64,000 bases of DNA from Actinokineospora pegani (GCF_009745975.1 NZ_WHOL01000063.1:84745-148744); one strand, 5' to 3'. Counted from the stretch's first letter, positions 46,177 to 56,606 are shown. Numbers and translations are program-made. The notes: generated by a model from the sequence alone, not told the origin.

Positions 46177-46511
46177 GCGTCCGCGACCTGTGGGAACAGG
46201 CCGAGCACGCGCAGCCCGTCGAACACGCGGTCCGCGTGGGCGGCCGGGCCGCCGTCGAGGAGCCCGGGGCCGAACAGCTCTCCGCGTGGCAGGCGGCCAC
46301 CGGCCATGACCGGCCCGCCCGCGAGCGCCTCCTGGGCGGGATCGCGGGTGGGACCGCGCACGTGGTCGTCTCGGTCGCTGAGACGCCCGCGGGCGTGCGC
46401 CGGGTGGCGGTCGAGTGCGCGGACGGCATGTGCTCGCAGGTCGAACTGGGCAACGCGGCGGGCTTCGTTGAGGCCGCCCGGTTCCACTACCGGTCGGAAG
46501 TGGCGGGATGA
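46173..46511 (+). CDS. Hypothetical protein coupled to the histidine kinase
   Basis: The 112-residue protein is unrecognised: MSVRDLWEQAEHAQPVEHAVRVGGRAAVEE, then LLGGIAGGTAHVVVSVAETPAGVRRVAVECADGMCSQVELG. It is mixed alpha/beta with two nearby cysteines. GTG 46173 overlaps the kinase stop, and its own TGA overlaps the next ATG, so it is in the same translational chain. A role in the two-component system is possible but only inferred from this. Confidence 0.75.
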   Translation: MSVRDLWEQAEHAQPVEHAVRVGGRAAVEEPGAEQLSAWQAATGHDRPARERLLGGIAGGTAHVVVSVAETPAGVRRVAVECADGMCSQVELGNAAGFVEAARFHYRSEVAG

Positions 46512-46882
46512 CTGTCGTGGCGGTGGCGCTGGTGCGCGACGGGCTCGTCCTGGCCCAGCAGCGGGCTTTCCCCGCTGAGGCCGCGGGGAAGTGGGAGTTC
46601 CCCGGCGGGCGCGTGGAGGCAGGCGAGTCCGATGTGGACGCCCTGGTCCGGGAGTGCGCCGAGGAACTGGGCTGTGTGGTGCGGGTGGGCGACTTCGTCA
46701 AGACCGTGCTCCTGCCCAGTGGCAGGGAGTTGCGGCTCTACGCGGGAGTCGCCGTCGAGGGGGAGCCCGAGGCGGTGGAGCACACCGCCGTGCGGTGGTT
46801 GTCGTCCGACGAGCTGGCGGCGGTGGACTGGCTGCCCGCCGACCTCGACTTCCTGGACGAGGTGCGGGCCCTCCTGGGGTAG
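46508..46882 (+). CDS. MutT-like NUDIX hydrolase
   Basis: The 124-residue NUDIX protein has the complete box (GRVEAGE, seven residues, RECAEELG) matching GX5EX7REUXEEXGU. With the MutT-like N-terminus (AVALVRDGLVLAQQRAFPAEAAGKWEFPGG) it probably sanitises 8-oxo-dGTP or related nucleotides or makes CTP-type hydrolysis. ATG 46508 overlaps the previous stop (ATGA). It converges with the trpS gene. Confidence 0.9.
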   Translation: MTVVAVALVRDGLVLAQQRAFPAEAAGKWEFPGGRVEAGESDVDALVRECAEELGCVVRVGDFVKTVLLPSGRELRLYAGVAVEGEPEAVEHTAVRWLSSDELAAVDWLPADLDFLDEVRALLG

Positions 46883-46905
46883 GGGGACCCGCACCGCACC
46901 AGGGT

Positions 46906-47871
46906 TCAGCCGATCCCCGCCACGCGCAGCGCCGACGCCAGGCGGTGGGCGGCGCGCTCGGCCGCCCGGTCCGCCCCGGCCTTGCGGACGGCGTCCAGCT
47001 CGGCCGGGTCCGTCAGGATCTCCCTGGCCCGGGTCCGCACCGGCGCCAACTCCTCGACGACGGCCTCGGCCACGGCGTCCTTCAACGGCCCGTAGGCGGT
47101 GAAGCTCTCCGCCTCCGCCCGCGGCGAGGTGCCCCGGCAGGCGGCCAGGACCTCCAGCAGGTTCGACACCCCGGGCTGCTCGTCCGGCGCGTAGCGGACC
47201 CGCGCGAGGTTGTCGGTCTGCGCCCGGCGGACCTTGCGGACGATGAGGTCCGGTTCGTCGAGGACGAAGACCGTGCCCGCCGCGTCGGGGTTGGACTTGG
47301 ACATCTTGCGGGTCGGGTCGGCCAGGTCGCGGATGCGCGCGCCGGTCGCCGGGGTCACCGCCCTCGGGACGGTGAAGACCTCGCCGTGGGTGGTGTTGAA
47401 GCGGCGGGCGAGGTCGCGGGCCAGTTCGACGTGCTGGGCCTGGTCGTCGCCGACCGGGACCTCGTCGGCGCCCTGCAGCAGGATGTCGGCGGCCATCAGG
47501 ACCGGGTAGGTCAGCAGGCCCAGCCGCACCACCGACTGGCCGTCGGCCTTCTGCTTGAACTGGGTCATCCGGCTGGCCTCGCCGAACGAGCAGGTGCACT
47601 CCAGGACCCAGGTGAGGGCGCCCAGCTCGCGGACCAGGGCGCTCTGCACGAACACCGCCTCCGGCGCGATGCCCGTGGCCAGCAGGACCGCCAGCATCTC
47701 GTTGGTGCGGGCGCGCAGCCGCACCGGGTTGTAGGCGACCGTCATCGCGTGCAGGTCGCTGACGAAGTACAGGTCGTCCGGCGAGCCCTCGCGGGCCCAG
47801 CGGCGGGTCGCGCCGAGGTGGTTGCCCAACTGGGCGCGGTCGGACGGGGTGATGGCGGACAGGCGCGTCAT
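46906..47871 (-). CDS. trpS: Tryptophanyl-tRNA synthetase, attenuator-controlled
   Basis: The 321-residue class I synthetase has a HIGH-equivalent in ITPSDRAQLGNHLGATRRW, the dimer/anticodon region LECTCSFGEASRMTQFKQKA, GDDQAQHVELARD and KMSKS. GAGGAG is 8 nt before ATG 47871. The N-terminal motif departs from the usual PTGxLHLGN, reading PSDRAQLGN. Upstream is a full trp attenuator (leader peptide with Trp-Trp, competing hairpins, terminator). In Streptomyces, auxiliary indolmycin-resistant TrpRS genes are regulated this way, so this may be such an enzyme; resistance here is inference. Confidence 0.92.
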   Translation of the reverse strand: MTRLSAITPSDRAQLGNHLGATRRWAREGSPDDLYFVSDLHAMTVAYNPVRLRARTNEMLAVLLATGIAPEAVFVQSALVRELGALTWVLECTCSFGEASRMTQFKQKADGQSVVRLGLLTYPVLMAADILLQGADEVPVGDDQAQHVELARDLARRFNTTHGEVFTVPRAVTPATGARIRDLADPTRKMSKSNPDAAGTVFVLDEPDLIVRKVRRAQTDNLARVRYAPDEQPGVSNLLEVLAACRGTSPRAEAESFTAYGPLKDAVAEAVVEELAPVRTRAREILTDPAELDAVRKAGADRAAERAAHRLASALRVAGIG

Positions 47872-47921
47872 CGCGGGGACTCCTCGGTCAGGACATGCCG
47901 CCCCCGGCCCCGAAAAGCCGA

Positions 47922-47946
47922 CAGGCCGCCCGGGAGGGGCGGCCTG
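47922..47946 (-). terminator. Attenuator terminator (3:4) of trpS
   Basis: A perfect 10-bp stem, CAGGCCGCCC and GGGCGGCCTG, with a 5-nt loop is followed on the minus-strand transcript by GTCGGCTTTT, i.e. a T-tract. It lies 51 nt before the trpS start. Its first arm can pair instead with the second arm of the upstream hairpin (7 G-C pairs), the hallmark of an antiterminator. Confidence 0.88.
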
Positions 47947-47969
47947 GATGTGTACAACGCACCGACAGG

Positions 47970-48017
47970 TCAGGGCCGCCTGGAGGCGGCCCACCACATG
48001 CCGGTGCGCGAGGTCAC
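47970..48017 (-). CDS. Trp leader peptide of the trpS attenuator
   Basis: The 15-codon frame from GTG 48017 reads MTSRTGMWWAASRRP and stop. The two adjacent Trp codons are at 47996-47991, directly at the start of hairpin 1:2 (47973-47992). A TACCCT -10-like hexamer (48029-48024 on the minus strand) ends 7 nt before the GTG, so translation is probably leaderless. An internal ATG at 47999 would give a 9-residue version that still begins MWW. Stalling at the Trp codons when charged tRNA-Trp is scarce would free region 2 for antitermination. Confidence 0.85.
   Translation of the reverse strand: MTSRTGMWWAASRRP
47973..47992 (-). promoter_or_regulatory. Attenuator hairpin 1:2
   Basis: GGGCCGCC-TGGA-GGCGGCCC is a perfect 8-bp stem inside the leader-peptide coding region. 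Its 3' arm on the transcript (47980-47974) is complementary to the first arm of the terminator (47944-47938), so the two structures are mutually exclusive. Confidence 0.85.
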
Positions 48018-48034
48018 GCTGTGAGGGTAGCCGC

Positions 48035-48220
48035 TCACGCGGCCTTGGCGAAACCGGACTTGGCCCGCTTGAGCGCCACCAGCGGGCACTTCTTGCACCG
48101 GGGTTTGGAGCGGCAGCACTTCTGCTTGACCTTCCCGGCCTTCATCAGCAGCTTCACCGCTTCCGCCGGGGTGTCGGCGCGCCGCGCGGCCTTCTTGGCC
48201 GACTTGCCCTTCTTGCCCAC
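48035..48220 (-). CDS. Small basic Cys-rich protein
   Basis: The 61-residue protein is highly basic (MGKKGKSAKKAARRADTPAEAVKLL) with a cysteine cluster CCRSKPRCKKCPLV that could bind a metal or iron-sulfur centre. Such short Lys/Cys proteins are widespread in actinobacteria, but I know no function. GTG 48220 is preceded by a run of G. It ends 18 nt before the trpS leader peptide, whose promoter overlaps its 3' end. Confidence 0.75.
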   Translation of the reverse strand: MGKKGKSAKKAARRADTPAEAVKLLMKAGKVKQKCCRSKPRCKKCPLVALKRAKSGFAKAA

Positions 48221-48248
48221 GCGAACACCCCCCGTCCCGACCGGTTCA

Positions 48249-48261
48249 GGCTAGGTTAGCC
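48249..48261. promoter_or_regulatory. GGCTA-GGT-TAGCC palindrome, weak iron-box-like
   Basis: The 5-bp inverted repeat lies between the Cys-rich gene and typA. In its 19-bp context it agrees with the IdeR/DtxR iron-box consensus at about 12 positions, which is a weak match. Confidence 0.2.
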
Positions 48262-48430
48262 CGGCCTTTGCCCGGCGTGGTCCTGGTCACAGGGCGGCGG
48301 GAGTTAGACTGGTCTGGCCAGAAGCAGCTTTGAAGAGGCTGCACCGGGCGCCCCCACCTGAGCAGCGCAGTCAACGCGGACAGCTGCGGGCCGCCCTCCC
48401 ACTCCGCAATGAGGAACCAGGAGCACGCGC

Positions 48431-50329
<1,899 letters not shown>

Positions 50330-50339
50330 GCGCACGGAA

Positions 50340-50374
50340 CCCCCACCCGGTCAGCCGCGTCTCCCGGGTGGGGG
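50340..50374 (+). terminator. Terminator hairpin after typA
   Basis: CCCCCACCCGG and CCGGGTGGGGG form a perfect 11-bp stem with a 13-nt loop, 11 nt after the stop codon. No T-tract. Confidence 0.65.
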
Positions 50375-50450
50375 GACCGCTCCCCGGCCCGGTCTGGCAG
50401 CATGGCCCGACCGCACGGGCCGGGGGATCAGGCCGACTGGGAGGTGGGCG

Positions 50451-52151
50451 GTGCGCAGGACCGCGTTGCGGGTCGCGCTGGCCGGGGGGGCCGCGCTGCT
50501 CGCGCTGGCCGGGTGCACGAACGCGCCGCCGCCGCCGCTGGTCACCACCGAGATCGCCCGCACGGCGCCGACCAGCGAGCCCGACCTGGGCGAGGTCGTC
50601 ATCGCCGTCGACAGCGTCGCGGGCGGCAACAACCCGCACAAGCTGGCCGACCAGTCCACCCTCACCACGGCGCTGGCCCAGGCCGCGCTGCCCTCGGTGT
50701 TCCGGCCCGGCCCGGACGGCACGCCCCGGCTCGACCGCACGCTGATGGTCTCCGCCGAGGTCACCGACGCCGAGCCCTACACCGTCACCTACCGGCTGCG
50801 GCCGCAGGCGTCCTGGTCCGACAGCGCCCCGATCGCCGCCGAGGACTTCGTCTACCTGTGGGAGCAGTTGCGCGCGGCCCCCGGCGTGGTCGACGGCGCG
50901 GGCTACCGGCTGATCTCCAACATCTCCGCCCGCGAGGCGGGCCGGGTCGTCGAGGTCACCTTCGAGCAGGCCTACCCCGGCTGGCGGTCGCTGTTCGCCA
51001 ACCTGCTGCCCGTGCACCTGCTCAAGGACCTCCCCGGCGGCTGGGCCAACGCCCTGCGCGAGAGCTACCCGGTCTCCGGCGGCCCGTTCAACGTCCGATC
51101 CCTGGACCGCGACCGCGGTGAGGTCGTCCTGGAGCGCAACGACCGCTACTGGGACACCCCGGCCACCCTCGACCGGATCATCCTGCGCCGCGCCGACCTG
51201 GACGGGATCACCGGCGGGCTGCGCACCGGCAACAGCCAGCTCGCCCTGACCAGGCTCACCGACCGCGGCGCCACCGCGATGGCCGCCCTCGAGCCCGAGG
51301 TCACCATCGCCCAGGTGCCCCGGCCGTCGGTGGCCACCGTGCTGCTGCGCCCGGTCGGCGCCGCCATGGCCGACCAGCGGGTGCGCGCCGCGCTGAGCGC
51401 CCTGGTCGACCGGCAGGCGCTCATCTCGGCCGGGACCGGCGGCGGCCCCTCGGCGACCCAGGTCGCCAACGCCCAGGTCCAGGCCCCCAGCGCGCCCGGG
51501 TACCAGCCCACGCTGCCCGCGGGGGCGCTGGCGGGCGTGGACGCGGCCAGGGCCGAGGCGCTGTTCGCCGAGGCCGGGTTCGCCAAGGTCGACGGGGTCT
51601 GGGCGTTCGGGCAGACCCCGCTGGAGCTGGTGCTCGCCGCCCCGGAGGGCGATGAGGCGTACCTGGCCATCGCCAAGGAGCTGCAGAGGCAGTTGACCGC
51701 GGGCGGGGTGCGGACCCGGCTCGTGACGCCCTCCGGCGAGGAGCTCTACGGCGAGCTGCTGTCCGGGCGGCCGCAGTCCGGCGCGCGGGAGCCGGAGGTG
51801 CACCTCGTGGTCGGCCCGCAGCCCGCGGGCGGCGACCAGGCCACGCTGCCCGCCGTCCGGTTCGGCTGCCAGCCCGCCGACGACCCCGACGCGCCCGCGG
51901 TGGCCAACGCCTCCGGGCTGTGCGACGAGTCCGTGCAGGAGGCCGCGAGGGCCGCGCTCACCGGGCAGCGGCCGCTGCCCGACGTGCTGGCCGGGATCGA
52001 GCCCGAGCTGTGGGCGCAGGCGGTCGCGATCCCGCTGTTCCAGGAGGTCGACACGCTCGTGCAGCGCCGCGAGATGATCGGCGTCGACGCCGGGCCGCCG
52101 TTCGCCGGGCCGTTCGCCGGCGCGGCGGGCTGGGACCGGGCGGGCGGGTAG
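50451..52151 (+). CDS. lpqW: Family 5 substrate-binding lipoprotein (LpqW-like)
   Basis: The 566-residue protein has a lipobox signal (ALRVALAGGAALLALAGC), and an SBP_bac_5 fold with NPHKLADQSTLTTALAQAALPSVF, TYRLRPQASWSDSAPIAAEDFVYLWEQ and FNVRSLDRDRGEVVLERNDRYWD. No permease genes are nearby. The location directly after typA matches lpqW of mycobacteria, which influences mannoside/lipoarabinomannan synthesis rather than transport. That role is inferred from synteny. GGGAGG precedes GTG 50451. Confidence 0.88.
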   Translation: MRRTALRVALAGGAALLALAGCTNAPPPPLVTTEIARTAPTSEPDLGEVVIAVDSVAGGNNPHKLADQSTLTTALAQAALPSVFRPGPDGTPRLDRTLMVSAEVTDAEPYTVTYRLRPQASWSDSAPIAAEDFVYLWEQLRAAPGVVDGAGYRLISNISAREAGRVVEVTFEQAYPGWRSLFANLLPVHLLKDLPGGWANALRESYPVSGGPFNVRSLDRDRGEVVLERNDRYWDTPATLDRIILRRADLDGITGGLRTGNSQLALTRLTDRGATAMAALEPEVTIAQVPRPSVATVLLRPVGAAMADQRVRAALSALVDRQALISAGTGGGPSATQVANAQVQAPSAPGYQPTLPAGALAGVDAARAEALFAEAGFAKVDGVWAFGQTPLELVLAAPEGDEAYLAIAKELQRQLTAGGVRTRLVTPSGEELYGELLSGRPQSGAREPEVHLVVGPQPAGGDQATLPAVRFGCQPADDPDAPAVANASGLCDESVQEAARAALTGQRPLPDVLAGIEPELWAQAVAIPLFQEVDTLVQRREMIGVDAGPPFAGPFAGAAGWDRAGG

Positions 52152-52222
52152 TCTGCTGCGTGCTCGGCGGTCTCCCGCCGGGCCGCCGCCCACCCGTGCG
52201 CCGAAGGGCTGACCCACCCGAC

Positions 52223-53107
52223 ATGCTCACCGCTGCACCCCGACTCCTGCTCGTCCACGCCCACCCCGACGACGAGAGCCTGACGACCGGCGGCACCATC
52301 GCCCGCTACGCCGCGGCAGGCGTCCAGGTGACCGTCGTGACCTGCACGCTCGGCGAGGAGGGCGAGGTCATCCCGCCGTCGCTGGCCGGGCTGGTCGCCG
52401 CCGAGTCCGACCAGTTGGGCGGCTACCGGGTGGGCGAGCTGCGGGCCGCGTGCGCCGCGCTGGGCGTCTCCGACCACCGCTACCTGGGGGGCATGGGCCG
52501 CTGGCGCGACTCCGGCATGGTCGGCACCGCCGCCGCCGCGGGCGTCCCGCGCGACCTGCACCCGCGCGCCTTCGCCGCGGGCGACCCCGACGAGCAGGCC
52601 GACCAGTTGGCCCAGGTCATCGCCGAGGTCGCACCCCAGGTCGTGATCACCTACGGCGCCGAGGGCGGCTACGGGCACCCCGACCACATCCGCGTGCACG
52701 ACATCACCACCGCCGCGGTGTCCGGGGCCCCCGACGTGGTCCGCGTGTTCCACGCGGTCAACTCCGGCGCCGCGCTGGCCGAGGGCGTCGAGGCGCTGCG
52801 CGGGTTCGACGGCCTGCCGTGGCGGCTGCCCGGGGCGGACGACCTCCCGACCACCGACGACTCGCTGATCACGACCGTGGTCGACGTCGCCGACCACCTG
52901 CCCGCCAAGGTGCGGGCGCTGCGCGCGCACGCCACCCAGGTCTCGGTCTGGCGCGGCGACGGCGGTGAGCAGGCCTACTCGCTGAGCAACGCCATCGCCC
53001 TGCCGGTGCTCGACCGCGAGCACTACGTGCTGGCCAAGGGGCCCGCCGGGGCGGCGGCCGACCTGTTCGCCGGGCTGGTGCCCGCCGGGGCGGGGGCGAA
53101 CCGGTGA
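52223..53107 (+). CDS. mshB: Mycothiol GlcNAc-Ins deacetylase MshB
   Basis: The 294-residue PIG-L family zinc hydrolase has the motif LLVHAHPDDES (H14, D17), GEEGEV, a GG(M)GRWRDSGM loop and YGHPDHIRVHD supplying the third zinc ligand. It deacetylates GlcNAc-inositol, the second or third step of mycothiol synthesis. DSGM and PDEQADQLAQVIAEV favour MshB over the Mca amidase. Its stop overlaps the next GTG. A mycothiol producer fits the actinobacterial setting. Confidence 0.93.
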   Translation: MLTAAPRLLLVHAHPDDESLTTGGTIARYAAAGVQVTVVTCTLGEEGEVIPPSLAGLVAAESDQLGGYRVGELRAACAALGVSDHRYLGGMGRWRDSGMVGTAAAAGVPRDLHPRAFAAGDPDEQADQLAQVIAEVAPQVVITYGAEGGYGHPDHIRVHDITTAAVSGAPDVVRVFHAVNSGAALAEGVEALRGFDGLPWRLPGADDLPTTDDSLITTVVDVADHLPAKVRALRAHATQVSVWRGDGGEQAYSLSNAIALPVLDREHYVLAKGPAGAAADLFAGLVPAGAGANR

Positions 53108-53529
53108 CCGGCGCGCAGCGGCTGCGCTACACCGGGCTGCTCGCCCTGAGCGCGCTCCTCGGCGTCTACGAGCTGTTCTTCCTCCCCCTGCGCCTGGACG
53201 GCACGGTGCTGCCGAACCTGGGCGCCGTCCCGTTCCCGGTCTCGGCGGTCGTCGCGGGCCTGACCATGCCGTGGCTGGTGACCCGGGCGAGCAAGATCAA
53301 GATGCGTCCCGCCGTAGCAGGCGGACCATTGTTCGCATGGCTGGCCACGCTGTTCGTGTTCGTCGTCTACGTGCCGGGCGGGGACCTCATCGTCATCGCC
53401 GACTGGCGCACCCTGCTGCTGCTCGTCGCCGGGGCGTTCCCGGCCACGATCAAGATCGGCGACGTGCTGGCCAAGGCGGCGGTGCAGCGCGCGGCCCAGA
53501 CAGGCACGGGCAGCACCGGGGGGCGGTGA
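53104..53529 (+). CDS. Small membrane protein (Rv1171-like)
   Basis: The 141-residue protein has four predicted membrane helices (GLLALSALLGVYELFFLPL; FPVSAVVAGLTMPWLV; LFAWLATLFVFVVYVPGG; LLLLVAGAFPATIKIG). GTG 53104 overlaps the mshB stop, as expected for the equivalent of Rv1171, which follows mshB in M. tuberculosis. Function is unknown. Confidence 0.82.
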   Translation: MTGAQRLRYTGLLALSALLGVYELFFLPLRLDGTVLPNLGAVPFPVSAVVAGLTMPWLVTRASKIKMRPAVAGGPLFAWLATLFVFVVYVPGGDLIVIADWRTLLLLVAGAFPATIKIGDVLAKAAVQRAAQTGTGSTGGR

Positions 53530-53532
53530 CCG

Positions 53533-54369
53533 GTGGCTGAGGCGATCACCGACGAGCACGTGGTCAAGGTGCTGCGGCCGTTCGTGCGGGCCACTGCGCC
53601 GGTGCTGGGCGCGCTGCGCGAGTCCGACCCCCTCGGCCTGGTCCGCAAGGTCCTGCCCGCCGCGGCGGAGGTCACCGCCGACACCGCCCCGTCCGACGAC
53701 GGCGCCGTCGAGCTGGCCGGGGTGGACAAGTCCAAGCGGGCCAAGCTGCTCGAGGGCCTGGAGAGCCTCAAGGTGCCGGGCACGACGGCGTGGGCGGACA
53801 TGACCGTGGCCGACCGCGACGACTGGTGGGTCAACCGGGTCGGCCGGTTCACCGTGCTCATCGCCTCGGTCCCCGGCCTCGGCGGCGCGCTGGCCGACCG
53901 GCTGCCCATCCAGTCCGCCCTCGGCGCGGCGGGCCAGGGCCTGCTGCTCTCGGCGATGGCCGCCGAGCACGGCGTCACCGACCACGCCGACCGGGTGCGG
54001 CTGATCGCGGCCGTGCTGTTCGAGCGCGACATCGACCCGGCGCTGGCCGCGGGTGCGGACGACGGCGCCACCGACGAGCAGGAGGACGCCGCCACCGCCG
54101 AGCTGACGGAGGACCTCGACGCCGCGCACCGGGCGCACGGCAAGATCACCGTGAAGGCCGCCGCGCGCACCCTGTGGCGCTTCGGCCGGGTGCTGCTGGC
54201 GCTGGGCGACGAGCTGGACAAGCGCCCGCAGGGCAGGCTCTGGCACCGCGCGATCGGCGTCCTGCCCGTCGTCGGCATGGCCGCGGACTACCTCGGCGAA
54301 CGCAGCGCCCTCAAGCGAGTGGCCAAGCGCGGCCGCCGCTGGCTCGACGATCAGGCAGGCACCCAGTAG
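53533..54369 (+). CDS. Hypothetical protein
   Basis: The 278-residue, largely helical protein is not recognised. It shows a central hydrophobic part (FTVLIASVPGLGGALADRLPIQSALGAAGQGLLLSAMA) and a C-terminal domain KAAARTLWRFGRVLLALGDELDKRPQ...LPVVGMAADYLGERSALKRV suggestive of membrane association. GTG 53533 lies 3 nt after the previous stop. Its 3' end overlaps the convergent GNAT gene by 19 nt. Confidence 0.78.
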   Translation: MAEAITDEHVVKVLRPFVRATAPVLGALRESDPLGLVRKVLPAAAEVTADTAPSDDGAVELAGVDKSKRAKLLEGLESLKVPGTTAWADMTVADRDDWWVNRVGRFTVLIASVPGLGGALADRLPIQSALGAAGQGLLLSAMAAEHGVTDHADRVRLIAAVLFERDIDPALAAGADDGATDEQEDAATAELTEDLDAAHRAHGKITVKAAARTLWRFGRVLLALGDELDKRPQGRLWHRAIGVLPVVGMAADYLGERSALKRVAKRGRRWLDDQAGTQ

Positions 54370-55085
54370 CGGTACCGGTGCGACTCGGTGTAGCCCAGCG
54401 AGCCGTACAGCGCCAGCGCCCGCGCGTTGTGGACCGCCACCTGCAACACGCGGGTGATCGCGCCCCGCCCCGCCGCCCAGGCGTCCAGCGCGCCCAGGAG
54501 GTCCTTGGCGTGGCCCTTCCCGCGGTGGTCGGCCCGCACCTGCAGCACGCCGATGTGCAGGTGCCCGTCGACCACGCTGCCCCTGGCCGCGCCGATCAGC
54601 TCCCCGCCGCGGCTGATCGAGGCGAACCCGACCGTCCCGCCGGTCAGCACGGCCCGCTGCGCGGGTGTCGGCTCACCGCCGGTGATCAGCTCGAACCAGC
54701 CCGGCGGCGGGGTCTGGGCGACCTCGGCGGCCGTGTCCGCGGCGCCCGGCAGCGGTGAGGTCAGGACGGAGACCTCCGCGCCCTTGGGGTGGTCGAGGTT
54801 GACCTTCCAGCCCCGCGCGGGCAGCGCGCTGTCGACCGGGCCGCCCAGCACCGCCTGCACGGCCGGTGGGATGCCCTGCTCGTGGCTGAACGCCACCACC
54901 TCGGCCAACGCCTCCGCCAGGCCCGTCCCCGGGTCGCCGACGGCCAGCGCGCTGTTGGCCCGGCCGGTGTAGCCGTCCGCCGCGCGCAGCAGCCACTCGC
55001 CCAGCGGGCGGGCCACGACGGGTGGCCAGGCGCGCGCGCAGACCCGTTCCAGGGCGTTGGCAGTGCTCACCCACGGAGTCTGCAT
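54351..55085 (-). CDS. GNAT family N-acetyltransferase (two-domain)
   Basis: The 244-residue protein has a C-terminal GNAT domain with VLQVRADHRGKGHAKDLLGALDAWA (acetyl-CoA loop RGKGHA) and VHNARALALYGSLGYTESHRYRYW. The N-terminal half (VVARPLGEWLLRAADGYTGRANSAL) is typical of actinobacterial tandem GNAT proteins in which only one half keeps the motif. Divergent from fdxC. Substrate unknown. Confidence 0.88.
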   Translation of the reverse strand: MQTPWVSTANALERVCARAWPPVVARPLGEWLLRAADGYTGRANSALAVGDPGTGLAEALAEVVAFSHEQGIPPAVQAVLGGPVDSALPARGWKVNLDHPKGAEVSVLTSPLPGAADTAAEVAQTPPPGWFELITGGEPTPAQRAVLTGGTVGFASISRGGELIGAARGSVVDGHLHIGVLQVRADHRGKGHAKDLLGALDAWAAGRGAITRVLQVAVHNARALALYGSLGYTESHRYRYWVPA

Positions 55086-55203
55086 GTGACGTGTGACCTA
55101 CATGGCACCGGGTGCGTCCGCCGCGCCGGGCGCGGGATACTGTCGTTCGTCGCGCATCCTCCCGAAGTGCGCGCGCTACACCACGAAGGAGCAGGAGAGC
55201 GCA

Positions 55204-55524
55204 GTGACCTACGTGATCGCCGAGCCCTGCGTCGACCTCCTCGACAAGGCGTGCATCGAGGAGTGCCCGGTCGACTGCATCTACGAGGGCGACCGGATGC
55301 TCTACATCCACCCCGACGAGTGCGTCGACTGCGGTGCCTGCGAGCCGGTGTGCCCCGTCGAGGCCATCTACTACGAGGACGACGTGCCGGACCAGTGGTC
55401 GGCCTACACCAAGGCCAACGTCGACTTCTTCGACGACCTCGGTTCCCCCGGCGGCGCCTCGAAGACGGGCAAGACCTCCGCCGACCCCGACTGGATCAAG
55501 GCCCTCGAGCCCCGGGGCGAGTGA
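55204..55524 (+). CDS. fdxC: Seven-iron ferredoxin
   Basis: The 106-residue protein has cysteines C9, C17, C21, C25, C40, C43, C46 and C50. This spacing equals that of Azotobacter FdI: C9, C17 and C50 for a [3Fe-4S] and C21, C40, C43 and C46 for a [4Fe-4S] cluster. AGGAG is 6 nt before GTG 55204. The stop overlaps the dapC GTG, the Rv1177-Rv1178 arrangement. Confidence 0.95.
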   Translation: MTYVIAEPCVDLLDKACIEECPVDCIYEGDRMLYIHPDECVDCGACEPVCPVEAIYYEDDVPDQWSAYTKANVDFFDDLGSPGGASKTGKTSADPDWIKALEPRGE

Positions 55525-56606
55525 GCTTCCCCGAACTCCCGGACTTCCCCTGGGACTCACTGGCCGACCACGCCGCACGGGCCCGGACGCACCCGGACGG
55601 CGTGGTCGACCTGTCGGTCGGCACACCGGTCGACCACGTTCCCCAGGTGGTCCAGGACGCCCTCACCTCGGCGTCGCACATCCCGGGGTACCCCACGACC
55701 CACGGCACGCCCGCCCTGCGCGAGGCGGCCGCGGGCGCGCTCGCGCGCAGGCACGGGGTGACCGTCGACCCGTCGGCGGTGCTGCCGACCATCGGCTCCA
55801 AGGAGCTGGTGGCCTGGCTGCCGACCCTGCTCGGCTGCCGGGACGGCGTCGTCGTCGTCCCCGAGCTGGCCTACCCGACCTACGACGTCGGCGCCCGGCT
55901 GGCGGGCGCGCGCGTGCTGCGCTCCGACGGCCTGACCGCCCTGGGCCCGGAGCGGCCCGCGCTGATCTGGCTGAACTCCCCGTCGAACCCCACCGGCCGG
56001 GTGCTGCCGGTCGAGCACCTGCGCAAGGTCGTGTCCTGGGCCAGGTCCCGGTCGGTCCCGGTGGTGTCCGACGAGTGCTACCTGGCCCTGGGCTGGGAGA
56101 CCGAGCCGATCTCGCTCCTGCACCCCTCGATCTCCGACGGCGACCACACGGGCCTGCTGGCCGTGCACTCGCTGTCGAAGTCCTCGAGCCTGGCCGGCTA
56201 CCGCGCCGGTTTCGTCACCGGCGACCCGGCACTGGTCAAGGGCCTGCTCGAGGTCCGCAAGCACGCGGGCATGATCGTCCCCCACCCCGTGCAGTCGGCC
56301 ATGACCGCGGCCCTGGCCGACGACGCGCACGTGGCCGAGCAGAAGGCCCGCTTCCGCGCCCGCCGCGAGGTGCTCCGGCCCGCCCTGGAGCGGGCGGGCT
56401 TCACCATCGAGCACTCCGAGGCGGGCCTGTACCTCTGGTCCACCCGCGACGAAGCCGCCGACGACACCGTGTCCTGGCTGGCTTCCCTGGGCATCCTCGT
56501 CGCCCCGGGCACCTTCTACGGCCCCAAGGGCGCCAACCACGTCCGCGTCGCCCTCACCGCGACGGACGAGCGGATCGCCGCCGCCGCTACCCGCCTGGCG
56601 GGGTAG
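55521..56606 (+). CDS. dapC: Succinyldiaminopimelate transaminase DapC
   Basis: The 361-residue class I aminotransferase has [54 protein letters not shown] and the PLP lysine K220 in [15 protein letters not shown]. Coupled to fdxC by a GTGA overlap. It converts succinyl-amino-ketopimelate to succinyl-diaminopimelate in lysine and peptidoglycan synthesis; dapE and dapD are encoded 1-3 kb downstream. Confidence 0.93.
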   Translation: MSFPELPDFPWDSLADHAARARTHPDGVVDLSVGTPVDHVPQVVQDALTSASHIPGYPTTHGTPALREAAAGALARRHGVTVDPSAVLPTIGSKELVAWLPTLLGCRDGVVVVPELAYPTYDVGARLAGARVLRSDGLTALGPERPALIWLNSPSNPTGRVLPVEHLRKVVSWARSRSVPVVSDECYLALGWETEPISLLHPSISDGDHTGLLAVHSLSKSSSLAGYRAGFVTGDPALVKGLLEVRKHAGMIVPHPVQSAMTAALADDAHVAEQKARFRARREVLRPALERAGFTIEHSEAGLYLWSTRDEAADDTVSWLASLGILVAPGTFYGPKGANHVRVALTATDERIAAAATRLAG

